Of a stretch of 64,000 nucleotides of DNA, positions 41,739 through 51,364 are shown piece after piece (the first letter of the stretch is position 1; each line of letters starts with the position of its first letter). The notes beneath the pieces are model-generated. The model made no database searches. It was not told the DNA's origin and saw only the letters and a list, made by a program, of their open reading frames with translations. This DNA comes from Halobiforma lacisalsi AJ5 (GTDB taxonomy: Archaea; Halobacteriota; Halobacteria; Halobacteriales; Natrialbaceae), in the NCBI RefSeq assembly GCF_000226975.2, contig NZ_CP019285.1:186001-250000 (forward strand), read 5' to 3'. The translations under genes and the position numbers were made by a program.

Positions 41739-43373
41739 TTAGCGATCGGTCAGCAGGCGCTGGAGGATCTCGCCGTACGCCGGCCGGGTGATGAGCACGC
41801 CCACGAGCACGCCGAGGATCGTGATGATGGCGAACCCGCGGAGGTCGCCGAGGCTCAACACCGCCAGCGGCGACATCGCGATGATCGTCGTCGCGGCCGC
41901 GGCGCCGATGACCCAGAAGGCCTTGCGGAACCGCGATTCGAAGACCCGCTGGGAGCTGACGTCACCCTGGTTCATCACCTCGTCGGCGATGATGACCAGG
42001 TCGTCCACCCCCGTTCCGACGACGGCGATGAAGCCGGCGACGTGCGAGAGGTCGAGCGGCATGCGTATCAGCGCCGCGAAGCCGAGCAGGACGACCACCT
42101 CCGTCAAGGCCGTGACGATCATCGGCAGCGCGACCCGCCGGTCGCGGTACCGGACGAAGACGACGCCGCTGACGGTCAACACGGAGAGTACGCCGATCAG
42201 CAGCGAGTACTGCTTGAACTGGTCCGCGAGCGCGGGGTTGATCGAGTACTGCTCGGCGTCGTCGAACTCGAGCGGCGCGGTCAAGGCCCCGGACTGCAGG
42301 TTGACGGCGAGCGTATGGGCGTCCTGCTGAGTCGGGACGATCATCCGGAACGTGGGGTTGGTCGACCACTCCTCGGCGGCCATGCTCTGGGCGAGGTCCG
42401 ACCCCATCGGGTGGGCGTCGACGACTTCGCCGTCGACTTCGGTAAGGAGACACCACTCGGGCTCCTCGTGGCTCGGATCGAAGACGCCGGTATCGCGGTC
42501 GAACCGCTCGGGGGAACACTGCCCGACACCTTCGCCGGTGAACCCGTACTCGTTCATGTCCGACTGGAACGACTCCGCGGGACTGGGACCGTCATCCCCG
42601 CTCACGTCGTCGACCGTGACCGGGACGTAGTGTTGGCCCGGTCTGTTCGGCGGGTTCTCGTAGGAGGCCGACCCGATCGAACTGAAGTCCTCGTAGGTGA
42701 GCACCGTCTCGTTCTCCTGGGTGCCGTTCTCGCCAGGGTAGTAGGCGACGATCCGGACATCACCGCGATCCGACAGCAGTTCGCGGAGTTCTCCGGTCGT
42801 CATCCCCGGCACCTCGGTGACGATGTAGTGGTCGCCGCCGAGTCGGGACTCCTCGTAGGCCGTCCCGCCGGAGAGGCCAGCCTCGTTGATCCGGAGTTCG
42901 ATCGTCTGGATGATCTCCTCGCGTGTCTGGGCCGTGACGCCGTCCTCGACGTCGTCCTCGGAGACGTCCGCGCCGGCGGCCTGCAGCGCCTCGGCGAACT
43001 CCGCGTGGGTAACGTCCTCGGAGAACACCTCGGCCGTGGTCCGGCCGTCGTCGTGGACCCGGACGACGACGTCGATCGAGTCGAGCTCGAGTTCCTGTGC
43101 GATCACCGTCGCGTCGGGTTCGGTCTCGAGGTCGTCGACCATGATCCCGACCGGCGGCGCACTGACGCGGGCCCCGCCCTCGAGCCCGAGGCCGTACTCG
43201 AGGTTGGTGGGATTGTCCGTCCGTTCGACGGAGCCGTTCCCGTCCTCCTCGACGATTCTGTCGTCCTCGGCCATGATCCCGCCGGGGATGAACAGCGCGA
43301 CCAGCGAGAAGGCCACGAACACGACCAGCAGGAGGACGCGCCAGTTCTCCTTGACGAAGGCGATCGGTCCCAT
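41739..43373 (-). CDS. secD: Protein-export membrane protein SecD
   Basis: A 544-residue SecD with one N-terminal transmembrane helix, a large external P1-type domain (about residues 40-355) and five C-terminal helices. The motif VGTGVDDLVIIADEV near the end of the third helix is the SecD/F family site. SecDF helps the Sec translocon complete protein export, using ion flow across the membrane. It lies directly after secF with a one-base overlap (position 43373), so the two are translated from one message. The C-terminus ends GEILQRLLTDR. Confidence 0.92.
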   Translation of the reverse strand: MGPIAFVKENWRVLLLVVFVAFSLVALFIPGGIMAEDDRIVEEDGNGSVERTDNPTNLEYGLGLEGGARVSAPPVGIMVDDLETEPDATVIAQELELDSIDVVVRVHDDGRTTAEVFSEDVTHAEFAEALQAAGADVSEDDVEDGVTAQTREEIIQTIELRINEAGLSGGTAYEESRLGGDHYIVTEVPGMTTGELRELLSDRGDVRIVAYYPGENGTQENETVLTYEDFSSIGSASYENPPNRPGQHYVPVTVDDVSGDDGPSPAESFQSDMNEYGFTGEGVGQCSPERFDRDTGVFDPSHEEPEWCLLTEVDGEVVDAHPMGSDLAQSMAAEEWSTNPTFRMIVPTQQDAHTLAVNLQSGALTAPLEFDDAEQYSINPALADQFKQYSLLIGVLSVLTVSGVVFVRYRDRRVALPMIVTALTEVVVLLGFAALIRMPLDLSHVAGFIAVVGTGVDDLVIIADEVMNQGDVSSQRVFESRFRKAFWVIGAAAATTIIAMSPLAVLSLGDLRGFAIITILGVLVGVLITRPAYGEILQRLLTDR

Positions 43374-44266
43374 TACGATCTCACCCCGTGGAACTTGTAC
43401 CAGCGAAGCAGGCTTACGTTCAGCATATACGTGTTCATCAGGTCGGCTGCGAGGCCAACGAAGAGGACGATGCCGATCGACGCCAGTAGATCGACGCCGA
43501 ACAGCGACGCGGCGATCCCCATCACGAGCATCGCCATCATCGACGTAACGGTCATCGTGATACCCGTCCGCATCGCGCGGTGGGTGCTCTCGTAGAAGTC
43601 ACCCTGTCGTCGCAGGATGTGGTTGTTCAACAGGATGTCCGAGTCGACCGAGTACCCGATCAGCATGAGCAACGCGGCGACGGTGCCCAGCGAGAGCGGG
43701 ATGCCGGCGATCGACATGAACGCCAGCGGAATGATCAGGTCGGAGAACGCCGAAAGGACGATCGCGACGGCCGGGACGAACGTCCGAAAGAGGAGGAACG
43801 CGATGACGCTCATCCCGACGAACGCGACGGCAATCCCGAGCAGCGCCGTCTGCTGGGTCTGTGCGGCGAAGCTCGCCGATGCCGTCGACTCGGACTGGAC
43901 GACCGACCCGTCGCCCGCGGGCTCGAGGTTCGACTCGGCCTGGTTCGAGAGGTCCTGAATCACGTCGTCGTCCTCGACGCCGGCGAACTGAACGGTGTAC
44001 TGGTTTTCGCCCACGACTGACTGGATCGAGTCTGGCTCGACCGAGAACGCGTCCTGGATCTGTGCCTCGGACGAGGTCGTCTCGACCGTCAGTTGCGCCC
44101 CGCCCGCGAAGTCCATTCCCAGCGGAACCGGCGCGCCGTAGGCGAGGAAGGAACCGCTGAGAACGAGCAATGCGACCGCGAGAACCGCAAGCGGAACCGC
44201 CGCGAGTTGGCGGTTACTGTACCGGGTGTAATCTCTTTCTACCTCCGGTACCTCGAGAGTCCCCAT
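43373..44266 (-). CDS. secF: Protein-export membrane protein SecF
   Basis: A 297-residue SecF with six transmembrane helices and the family motif LLMLIGYSVDSDILLNNHIL. The external domain between helices 1 and 2 (about residues 40-130) is shorter than that of SecD. It forms the accessory SecDF complex with the downstream gene. Gene order secF-secD is the archaeal arrangement, reversed from most bacteria. The ATG at 44266 starts MGTLEVPEVERDYTRYSNRQ. Confidence 0.92.
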   Translation of the reverse strand: MGTLEVPEVERDYTRYSNRQLAAVPLAVLAVALLVLSGSFLAYGAPVPLGMDFAGGAQLTVETTSSEAQIQDAFSVEPDSIQSVVGENQYTVQFAGVEDDDVIQDLSNQAESNLEPAGDGSVVQSESTASASFAAQTQQTALLGIAVAFVGMSVIAFLLFRTFVPAVAIVLSAFSDLIIPLAFMSIAGIPLSLGTVAALLMLIGYSVDSDILLNNHILRRQGDFYESTHRAMRTGITMTVTSMMAMLVMGIAASLFGVDLLASIGIVLFVGLAADLMNTYMLNVSLLRWYKFHGVRS

Positions 44267-44382
44267 GTACGCGACCCTGGAGGGCCCCCGAAGTAAGCCT
44301 TCTCAATTTCTCCAGGGTGTCGATTGCCGAACAGTACCGTGCCGTACGGCAGACTGAAGCCGCTCGAGGCCGTTCCTCGGGT

Positions 44383-44751
44383 ATGAACGACGACGCCGAA
44401 ATCGACGCGGCGGCCGACGAGCGCGGCGACGAACGCGAGACGGCAGCCGACCGGGTGACGGTGTCGTACCCGGCGGACCTCTCCGACTGGGGCCGGTTCC
44501 AGGTCGAGAAACCCTCGTTCCGCGCGTTCCTGCGGAAGACCCGCGACGAGGCTCGCGAGGGCGACCGGTGGGAGGAGTTCGTCGGTGTCGGCTGCTGTGG
44601 CAACACGCTCGACGTCCCGCTGCGGGTCGAGCACGTCGCCGGCGGGCCACGAATCGACGAAGAAACCGAAATCGAGTACGAGGTCCGGGAGGCCTGCGAC
44701 CTCGAGGGCGGCTGGGAGGTCCAGAGCGAGGCGAGCCCGGAAAACGCCTGA
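44383..44751 (+). CDS. Conserved haloarchaeal protein, function unknown
   Basis: A 122-residue acidic protein starting MNDDAEIDAAADERGDERE. The conserved-looking core includes SYPADLSDWGRFQVEKPSFR and GVGCCGNTLDVPLRVE, with a vicinal cysteine pair in GCCGN that could bind metal or be redox-active. I cannot assign a function. It is divergent from secF and convergent with the DUF5812 gene, whose stop is three bases away. ATG at 44383; the upstream frame extension overlaps the secF promoter. Confidence 0.72.
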   Translation: MNDDAEIDAAADERGDERETAADRVTVSYPADLSDWGRFQVEKPSFRAFLRKTRDEAREGDRWEEFVGVGCCGNTLDVPLRVEHVAGGPRIDEETEIEYEVREACDLEGGWEVQSEASPENA

Positions 44752-44753
44752 CG

Positions 44754-45245
44754 TCAGTCGGGCAGATAGCGGACGCTCAACACACCGTTGCCCCCGTCCG
44801 GGCTCTCGGGGACCGATCGGCGCACCTCTACGCGAACCGCTTCGAGCCGCGCCGCCCGCGAGAGCGTCTCCTCGTCCTCGAGGACGTCCCGGGCGGCGTC
44901 CTCCGTCTCCTCGGCCGGGAGACAAAAGACGTGGATCTCGCCGGTGCCGGCGCGTTCCTCGGTGACGAGGTCGCCGACTTCGGCGGCGGCGGCGAGTTCC
45001 TTCGCGTGCTGGGTCGGCTCGAGATCGCTGTCGACGAGGTCGATCGACCGGCGGTCCTCGACGTCGACTACCTGCCAGGCGACCTCGAGCGGCGGTTCGG
45101 GGGCGACGGTCGCCTCGAGGACGTCGTGGACCTCGAGGCCGGGGTTCGAGGCGAGCGTGTGTACCTGTGCGGTCTCGACGTCGCGGACGACGGCCGACTC
45201 CGCTTCGGCGTGCGTGACGACGAACGTTCCCGTCTTTTCGGTCAT
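44754..45245 (-). CDS. DUF5812 family protein
   Basis: A 163-residue soluble protein. The opening MTEKTGTFVVTHAEAESAVV and the middle block EEVGDLVTEERAGTGEIHV-like segment (residues about 95-112) match the haloarchaeal DUF5812 family. The fold appears to be mostly beta with a few helices. The function is not known. ATG at 45245; the longer frame upstream is Pro/Ser-rich shadow. It overlaps no other gene. Confidence 0.75.
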   Translation of the reverse strand: MTEKTGTFVVTHAEAESAVVRDVETAQVHTLASNPGLEVHDVLEATVAPEPPLEVAWQVVDVEDRRSIDLVDSDLEPTQHAKELAAAAEVGDLVTEERAGTGEIHVFCLPAEETEDAARDVLEDEETLSRAARLEAVRVEVRRSVPESPDGGNGVLSVRYLPD

Positions 45246-45384
45246 GGGCGGTCGTAGGGCCGGGGTCGTTTTCCGGGTTTCGGGTTCAGACGATATCGAC
45301 GGTGACGGCGGCGACGGCGGGTGGGATTCCCGGCCCGCGGGGACGAGACGGGATCTTCTTACGCTCGCGTGACTATCAGCTCGT

Positions 45385-45693
45385 ATGGTCGTTTCGAAAC
45401 TCATGAAACTCTGTTACGCCGGAAGCGCACTGTACGGACTGCTCGCGGCCGCGACGCCCCGGCGCGCGCTCGCGCTGTCGCTGCGTGCCTGGACGCCTGG
45501 CCTCGAGAACGTCTCGGAACTCGAGCCCCGCGAGTGGTACGTCCGAAACACCCGGGCGGTCGGCGTCGGGATGCTCGCTGCGGGACTCGCCGGACTGGCC
45601 CTCGAGCAGCGTGCCGCCGGGACCGAGGAAACGGCGGAGGAGACCGACGACGGACCCGTTACCGTCGAGGTCGGCGACGAATCGTCGGACTGA
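45385..45693 (+). CDS. Small protein with possible membrane helices, function unknown
   Basis: A 102-residue protein starting MVVSKLMKLCYAGSALYGLL. It has a moderately hydrophobic N-terminal helix, a second one (AVGVGMLAAGLAGLAL) and an acidic C-terminal tail (ETAEETDDGPVTVEVGDESS). WTPGLENVSELEPREWYVRN lies between the helices. No family is recognised. It precedes pgi by 78 bp and reads in the same direction, so co-transcription is possible. Confidence 0.68.
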   Translation: MVVSKLMKLCYAGSALYGLLAAATPRRALALSLRAWTPGLENVSELEPREWYVRNTRAVGVGMLAAGLAGLALEQRAAGTEETAEETDDGPVTVEVGDESSD

Positions 45694-45771
45694 AGCGACG
45701 GTTCGGCCCGGGTGACAGTCCGGCGAACGCGTGACGGAACGCCTTTGCCCCCGGCGGTTGCCCACTCGGGT

Positions 45772-47067
45772 ATGGACGTCGATATCGGCAACGCGCTCGC
45801 GTCAGTCGCCTCCCCGGGCGTCTCCCGGGCGAGCCTCGAGCGACTGGACGAGCGAGTCGCGGACGCCCACGAGCGTATCGAGCGCGGGATGACAAACCGG
45901 GAGCACGGCTACGAAGCCCTCAACCTCCCGGAGCGAACCGATCCAGACGAGATCAGGGCGGCCGTCGATCCGGTCGCGGACGCCGAGGCACTGCTCACCG
46001 TCGGCATCGGCGGGAGTTCGCTCGGCGCGGCGACGATCGCGAACGCATTCGAATCGGACACCGAGACCGTCTTCCTCGACAACGTCGACCCCGCGTGGGT
46101 CTCGCGGAAACTCGCCTCGCTCCCGCTCGAGGAGACGGCGATCAACGTCGTCTCGCGCTCCGGAACCACGGCGGAGACGCTGGCGAACTTCCTGGTCGTC
46201 CGCGACGCCTTCGAATCGGCCGGCGTCGACTGGACCGAGCGAACGATCGTTACGACCGGCGATTCCGGGCCGTTGCGTGATCTCGCCGATCGCCACGACC
46301 TCCCCTCGCTGAAGGTTCCCGACGGCGTTCCCGGACGCTTCTCCGCGCTGTCCGCCGTGGGAATGGTCGCCGCCGCGGTCTGTGGCCACGACCTCGAGGC
46401 GCTGCTCGAGGGTGCCGCGGCCGAACGGGAGACGCTTGCGGGATCGCTGTTCGAGTGTCCGGCCTACGCGTACGGCGCGACGACCTACGCCCTCGACGGG
46501 CGGGGCGCGGGGACCAACGCCGTGATGCCCTACGCCGAGTCCCTGGAGACTTTCGCCGAGTGGTTCGCCCAGCTGTGGGCCGAGAGCCTCGGGAAAGACG
46601 AACTCGGGCAGACGCCCGTGCGGGCGCTTGGGGCGACCGACCAGCATTCACAACTGCAACTGTACCGGGCCGGACCGCGGGACAAACTCGTCACCTTCCT
46701 CACCGTCGACGGCGGCCCGGATCGCTCGATCCCGGAGACGGACGTCGACGACCTCGCCTACCTCGGCGACTCGACGCTCGGCGAACTGCTCGCGGCCGAG
46801 TTCGAGGCGACCGAAGCCAGCCTCGCGGCCGCCGACCGGCCGAACGTCCGCGTCGAACTCGAGGCCGTCGACGAGTACGAACTCGGCGGCCTGCTGTACG
46901 GGATGGAGGCTGCCTGCGTGCTCGCCGGCGAACTCTACCGCGTCAACACGTTCGAGCAGCCGGCCGTCGAGTGGGCGAAGAAGGCAACGCGGGGACTGCT
47001 GGGCGGCGGCGAGTTCGAGGAAGCCGAGGCGGTCGCCGAGAAGACCGAACTGCGGGTCGAACGGTAA
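45772..47067 (+). CDS. pgi: Glucose-6-phosphate isomerase
   Basis: A 431-residue classical (sugar isomerase fold) glucose-6-phosphate isomerase. Substrate-binding motifs are LTVGIGGSSLGAATIANAFE (about residues 75-94), NVVSRSGTTAETLANFLV (about 124-141) and the C-terminal LGATDQHSQLQLY with the catalytic His. The catalytic Glu is likely in ESLGKDELGQ. It interconverts glucose-6-phosphate and fructose-6-phosphate. This is not the cupin-type PGI of some archaea. The ATG at 45772 fits where homology begins. Confidence 0.93.
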   Translation: MDVDIGNALASVASPGVSRASLERLDERVADAHERIERGMTNREHGYEALNLPERTDPDEIRAAVDPVADAEALLTVGIGGSSLGAATIANAFESDTETVFLDNVDPAWVSRKLASLPLEETAINVVSRSGTTAETLANFLVVRDAFESAGVDWTERTIVTTGDSGPLRDLADRHDLPSLKVPDGVPGRFSALSAVGMVAAAVCGHDLEALLEGAAAERETLAGSLFECPAYAYGATTYALDGRGAGTNAVMPYAESLETFAEWFAQLWAESLGKDELGQTPVRALGATDQHSQLQLYRAGPRDKLVTFLTVDGGPDRSIPETDVDDLAYLGDSTLGELLAAEFEATEASLAAADRPNVRVELEAVDEYELGGLLYGMEAACVLAGELYRVNTFEQPAVEWAKKATRGLLGGGEFEEAEAVAEKTELRVER

Positions 47068-47140
47068 TCGGAATCGGCGCCGACCCCCTGCCCGCATCGG
47101 ATTGCGGTGATCCTATAGGCACGTAGACGAAAAACGTGGT

Positions 47141-48301
47141 ATGAGCGATACCGAACGGGCCGCCGACCCCGACCCCGACCCCGGCCCCGGCCCCGGCTCC
47201 GACGCTCGCCGAACCGAGCGTGGCGACCCGCCCACCTCCGCGCTCGTTCCCGCCGTCGGAACCGTCCTCTCGGCGGTCACCGCTGCCGCGCTCCTGGTCC
47301 CCGTTCGCCGCGGCGTCGACGAACCGACTCTCCAGATCGCGGGGGCCCTGGCGGCAGTCGCCACTGGCGCGTTCCTCGCGCGACGTCACGCCCTCCTCGA
47401 GCGACGACGGGCCGGCCCGATCGCGGCCGGCGCGAGCCTTCTCGTCGTCGTTCTCTCCGGGTACGTGATCACCCAGGGGGTGCTCGGCTCGACCGTCCTG
47501 CCCGGCCTCGGATGGTCGATATCGCTGCTGTTTACGGCGTTTTTCGTCGCCGCGGGTTCGGTCGGCGTCGGCGTCGCGGACTACGTCGGACTCTCCAGTC
47601 GTGGGCTGACCCGGCGGGCGAGCCACACGGCCGAGATGTTCGTCCTCGCGTTCGTCAGTCTCTTCGGCATTGCGTTTGCCTTCCTCTTCCTGTCGGTGCC
47701 GCTTGCCCTCGTCGTCGGCGAACCCACACCGCTACAGGAGACGCTCGTCGAGTACGCCTCGACCGTGGTCGCGCTGGGCGGGGTCACGATCGGCTACCTC
47801 CGGCTTCGCGGCCGCGACCGCTCGTTTATCGACCTCGAGATGCCAACGCTCCGGACGGTCGGCTGGCTCGTCGGGGGAGTGATCCTGCTCGTGGGGACGA
47901 ACACGGCCCTCGGGTCGCTGTTGAGCGCGGCCGGTGCGGAGGGAGCCGAGCACACGACCGTCCAGCAGGTCGCGGAGAACCCGAACCTGTTGGTGGTCAT
48001 CATCCCCGCGATGGTGTTCATCGTCGGCCCGTTCGAGGAACTGCTCTACCGCAACATCATCCAGAAATCGCTGTACGACACGTTCTCGCGCTACGGTGCG
48101 ATCGTCGTCGCGAGCGTCGTGTTCACGTCGGTCCACATCTCTGCGTACTCGACCGCAGGGGCGAACCGAATCCTCGTGAGTCTGGCGCTGTTGTTCGTCC
48201 TCTCGCTGATCCTGGGCGCGCTCTACGAGCGAACCGAGAACCTGCTCGTGCCGGCGCTCGTCCACGGCTGCTACAACGCGGCGGTGTTCCTTATCGCGTA
48301 A
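47141..48301 (+). CDS. CPBP (CAAX-like) intramembrane metalloprotease
   Basis: A 386-residue membrane protein with about eight helices. The CPBP signature appears as FEELLYRNIIQKSL (the EExxxR motif, about residues 300-313), VVFTSVHISAYS with a metal-binding His, and LVHGCYNAAVF with the last His near the end. These proteases cleave within or next to the membrane or act in membrane-protein maturation. The N-terminus has a repetitive DPDPDPGPGPG stretch (about residues 9-20). ATG at 47141. Confidence 0.85.
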   Translation: MSDTERAADPDPDPGPGPGSDARRTERGDPPTSALVPAVGTVLSAVTAAALLVPVRRGVDEPTLQIAGALAAVATGAFLARRHALLERRRAGPIAAGASLLVVVLSGYVITQGVLGSTVLPGLGWSISLLFTAFFVAAGSVGVGVADYVGLSSRGLTRRASHTAEMFVLAFVSLFGIAFAFLFLSVPLALVVGEPTPLQETLVEYASTVVALGGVTIGYLRLRGRDRSFIDLEMPTLRTVGWLVGGVILLVGTNTALGSLLSAAGAEGAEHTTVQQVAENPNLLVVIIPAMVFIVGPFEELLYRNIIQKSLYDTFSRYGAIVVASVVFTSVHISAYSTAGANRILVSLALLFVLSLILGALYERTENLLVPALVHGCYNAAVFLIA

Positions 48302-48415
48302 ACGGGGCGCTCTCGGTGGGTGCTTGGCGAAGGGACTCGAGCGGAGGGAAGCGACTGTTGCGTCCGCTCCGGATGCCGAAGGCGAAACTACCGGGCCCGA
48401 GTGGGGTAGAGGGGG

Positions 48416-48874
48416 TTACGACGGGTTCTTCCGCGCGAGTTCTGACCCACAGATCGGACAGCGGTCCTTCTCCTCGTCGAACTCGCGGCCACAGCCCTGA
48501 CACTGGTAGTGCCAGTGGCGCTGTTCGTCGATCCCCTCGCGGGCGATGACCTCGACGTCGACGTTGAGTTTCTCCGCGACGTTTTGCATCGCGTAGTCGT
48601 CGGTGACGAGGACCCCGTCGAGTTCGAAACTGGCCGCGACGAGCCGAACGTCCGTGTCCGAGAGCACCTCGAGGTCGCCCGACTCGCGGGCCGCACGCCG
48701 GACCTTCTCCGTCGTGTCCTCGTTGGGGATGTGGATGTGCATCCCCGAGCCCTCCATCGCGTCGTAGCGATAGGCGCTCTCGTCCTCGAGTTCTTCGCGG
48801 ACGAGCGGGATGGTTGCAGTCTGTTCTGACGTGTGGAAGTCGTGAATAAAAGCCGAGGAGTCGAGAACGTACAT
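48416..48874 (-). CDS. nob1: Nob1-like endoribonuclease (PIN domain plus zinc ribbon)
   Basis: A 152-residue protein. The PIN domain starts MYVLDSSAFIHDF, giving catalytic Asp5, with SDTDVRLVAASFELDGVLVT supplying further acidic residues and DDYAMQNVA after it. The C-terminal zinc ribbon is CQGCGREFDEEKDRCPICG. Archaeal Nob1 removes the 3' end of pre-16S rRNA during small-subunit maturation. It is followed upstream on the same strand by a PRC-barrel gene whose stop lies 10 bp before its ATG; this pairing is common in haloarchaea. Confidence 0.9.
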   Translation of the reverse strand: MYVLDSSAFIHDFHTSEQTATIPLVREELEDESAYRYDAMEGSGMHIHIPNEDTTEKVRRAARESGDLEVLSDTDVRLVAASFELDGVLVTDDYAMQNVAEKLNVDVEVIAREGIDEQRHWHYQCQGCGREFDEEKDRCPICGSELARKNPS

Positions 48875-48884
48875 ACCGTTTCCG

Positions 48885-49130
48885 TTAGCGCTTGACGACG
48901 ATGTAGTCTTTTACCGCCTGAACGCGGTTGACGGGGACGAGAAACCGGCCGTCTTCGTCGACGTCGAAATCGACGGAGCGGGTCGGAAGTTCTTCGTCAG
49001 GATCGATAACCAGGTCGTGAAGTTTCCCGGACTTGAGGTCCATCGTGATGTTGTAAAGCAATCCCAGTTCGGTGCCGTCGGATCCCATGACGGCCTTCCC
49101 CGAGAGATTTTCGGCGAGTATATCGCTCAT
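48885..49130 (-). CDS. PRC-barrel domain protein
   Basis: An 81-residue single PRC-barrel protein: MSDILAENLSGKAVMGSDGT, GLLYNITMDLKSGKLHDLVI and VPVNRVQAVKDYIVVKR. PRC barrels occur in the RNA-processing factor RimM and as stand-alone archaeal proteins (also reported as CdpB-type cell-division partners). Next to nob1 a role in RNA processing is as plausible as one in division. ATG at 49130, with an AT-rich TTTTAATACC about 25-35 bp upstream. Confidence 0.85.
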   Translation of the reverse strand: MSDILAENLSGKAVMGSDGTELGLLYNITMDLKSGKLHDLVIDPDEELPTRSVDFDVDEDGRFLVPVNRVQAVKDYIVVKR

Positions 49131-49494
49131 GCATACCCGTATTTACTAATCGGTATTAAAATCCATGGGGTCCGCGGTCGTCCCGGTTCCGTCCGGCGAT
49201 CGAGATACTCAGCATCCGTTTTCGGGCCGTACGAGGCCGTGAAGGCGTAATCCGGTCCGCAGCGACGTAACCGATCCGGAAACCCACGCCTGTGAACCGC
49301 TACGACCCCCTCGAGCGACGGCCCGCGAAACGACGGGAAACTACGGCCACCCCGCGTCGCGGCGTTCGCCACGATCAGCGGCCGACGCCACGTGATTCCC
49401 GCTGTTCGAGCACCAGCACGACGGCGCGGCGTGACGATGGGTTTAACTACCGCCCTGCGGACGCTCTAGGCAAGACCTTCTCGGGTGGTTCATC
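49131..49494. other. Divergent promoter region between PRC-barrel and aIF5B genes
   Basis: No gene is supported in these 364 bp. The PRC-barrel side holds the AT-rich stretch TATTTACTAATCGGTATTAAAATCC (49140-49164). The aIF5B side has GTTTAACT at 49443-49450 as TATA-like element, then a leader with GGGTGG just before the ATG. Confidence 0.5.
49486..49494 (+). promoter_or_regulatory. Likely ribosome-binding site of the aIF5B gene
   Basis: A purine-rich GGGTGGTT ends a few bases upstream of the ATG at 49495. With the TATA-like element about 48 bp upstream, the gene has a leader and uses this site, unlike most genes in the window, which look leaderless. Confidence 0.4.
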
Positions 49495-51330
49495 ATGTCG
49501 GACACGGATACAGATGCGGAGACGGATACGAACTCGGACTCGGACTCGCGAGACCCTACATCTCTCAGAACGCCGATCGTCGCCGTCCTCGGCCACGTCG
49601 ATCACGGGAAGACCAGCCTGCTAGACAAGATCCGCGGCTCGGCGGTCATCGAGGGCGAAGCCGGGGCGATCACCCAGCACATCGGGGCGACCGCGGTGCC
49701 GTTAGACATCGTCTCCTCGATCGCGGGCGATCTGGTCGATCCGGACGACTTCGACCTGCCCGGTCTCCTCTTCATCGATACGCCCGGGCACCACTCGTTC
49801 ACGACGCTTCGATCCCGCGGGGGCGCGCTCGCCGACATCGCTATCCTCGTCGTCGACGTCAACGACGGCTTCCAGCCCCAGACGCTCGAGGCGCTTGACA
49901 TCCTCCGTCGGTCGGAGACGCCGTTCATCGTTGCGGCCAACAAGATCGACACGGTGCCGGGGTGGGACGAGACGGAGGACTCGCCGATCAACGCGACCTA
50001 CGAATCCCAGACCGACCGCGTCCAGGGTCGACTCGACGAACAGCTCTACGAGATCATCGGGAACCTCTCGGACGAAGGCTTCTCCGCCGACCTCTACTGG
50101 CGCGTCCAGAACTTCCAGCGCAACGTCGGCGTCGTTCCCGTCTCCGCGATGACCGGCGAGGGCGTGCCGGACCTGCTCGCCGTCATGATGGGCCTCTCCC
50201 AGCGGTACATGAAAGAGGAGATGGAGATCGACGTCACCGGCCCCGGCGTCGGCACCGTCCTCGAGGTCAAAGAGGAGAAAGGGTTCGGAAAGACGGTCGA
50301 CATCGTCCTCTACGACGGCACGATCAAGGCCGACGACAAGATCGTCGTCGGCGGACAGAACGATCCCATCGTCACCGACGTCCGCGCCCTGCTACAACCC
50401 CGGCCGCTCGCGGAGATCCGCACCGAGAGCCGGTTCGAGAAAGTCGACGAAGTCAGCGCCGCGGCCGGGATCAAGGTCGCCGCGCCCGAACTCGGCGACG
50501 CGATGGCCGGCGCGCCAGTCCGGGTCGTCCGCGACCGGGACCTCGAGGACGTCGTCCGCGAGGTCGAGGCAGAACTCGCGGATATCGCCGTCGACACCGC
50601 CGAGGAGGGTGTCGTCGTCAAGGCCGACACCCTGGGCAGCCTCGAGGCGATGGCCGACGCCCTGGAGGACGCGGAGGTGCCGATCGTCCGCGCGGAGGTC
50701 GGCGACGTCGCGCCGCGGGACGTCTCGGTCGCGTCGACCGCAGACGATCCGAAACAGCAGGTGATCCTCGGGTTCAACGTCGATACGCTCTCGGAGGCCC
50801 AGCGGCGGGCCGAGACCGACGACGTGGATATCTTCACCGACGAGGTCATCTACCAGCTCGTCGAGGAGTACGACGAGTACGTCGAGGAGATCGAGCAAGC
50901 CCAGCAGGACACCATCCTCGAGAACATCACGCGACCCGCCCGGTTCCGGATCCTCCCGGATCACACGTTCCGCCAGAACGATCCCGCGGTCGTCGGCGTC
51001 GAAGTCGACGCCGGGACCCTCCGCAACAACTCGAACGTGGTGACGTTCGACGGTGGCGAGCCCGAGCGCGTCGGCCAGATCAAGGGGATCCAGGAACAGG
51101 GAGAGGACGTCGACGAGGCCCGCAACGGCGACCGCGTCTCGGTCGCGATCGACGGCCCCACGGTCGGCCGTGACATCGAGGAAGGCGACCGGCTCTGGAC
51201 CGAAATCCCCGAGAAGCACGCCAAGATCCTGGAACAGGAGCTGACGGACGAGATCCCCGGCGACGAACTCGAGGCGCTGAACATGTACCTCGAGAAGCAG
51301 CGCAATCGGGACCCGTTCTGGGGCAAATAG
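49495..51330 (+). CDS. infB: Translation initiation factor aIF5B (archaeal IF-2)
   Basis: A 611-residue GTPase. The N-terminal about 20 residues are Asp/Ser/Thr-rich. The G domain begins IVAVLGHVDHGKTSLLDKIR (G1), followed by DTPGHHSF (G3) and VAANKIDTVPG (G4). Domains II-IV follow to the C-terminus NMYLEKQRNRDPFWGK, typical of archaeal IF5B. It joins ribosomal subunits with initiator tRNA at the start codon. It lacks the long N-terminal region of bacterial IF-2 and eukaryotic eIF5B. No intein is present. Confidence 0.95.
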   Translation: MSDTDTDAETDTNSDSDSRDPTSLRTPIVAVLGHVDHGKTSLLDKIRGSAVIEGEAGAITQHIGATAVPLDIVSSIAGDLVDPDDFDLPGLLFIDTPGHHSFTTLRSRGGALADIAILVVDVNDGFQPQTLEALDILRRSETPFIVAANKIDTVPGWDETEDSPINATYESQTDRVQGRLDEQLYEIIGNLSDEGFSADLYWRVQNFQRNVGVVPVSAMTGEGVPDLLAVMMGLSQRYMKEEMEIDVTGPGVGTVLEVKEEKGFGKTVDIVLYDGTIKADDKIVVGGQNDPIVTDVRALLQPRPLAEIRTESRFEKVDEVSAAAGIKVAAPELGDAMAGAPVRVVRDRDLEDVVREVEAELADIAVDTAEEGVVVKADTLGSLEAMADALEDAEVPIVRAEVGDVAPRDVSVASTADDPKQQVILGFNVDTLSEAQRRAETDDVDIFTDEVIYQLVEEYDEYVEEIEQAQQDTILENITRPARFRILPDHTFRQNDPAVVGVEVDAGTLRNNSNVVTFDGGEPERVGQIKGIQEQGEDVDEARNGDRVSVAIDGPTVGRDIEEGDRLWTEIPEKHAKILEQELTDEIPGDELEALNMYLEKQRNRDPFWGK

Positions 51331-51364
51331 CGCGAAAGAGTCGGTATCGACGCGGTGTCGGTTA

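Noticed and set aside
41691..43595. 634-codon plus-strand frame opposite secD
   Set aside because: Antisense shadow; secD on the other strand has full family homology and membrane topology.
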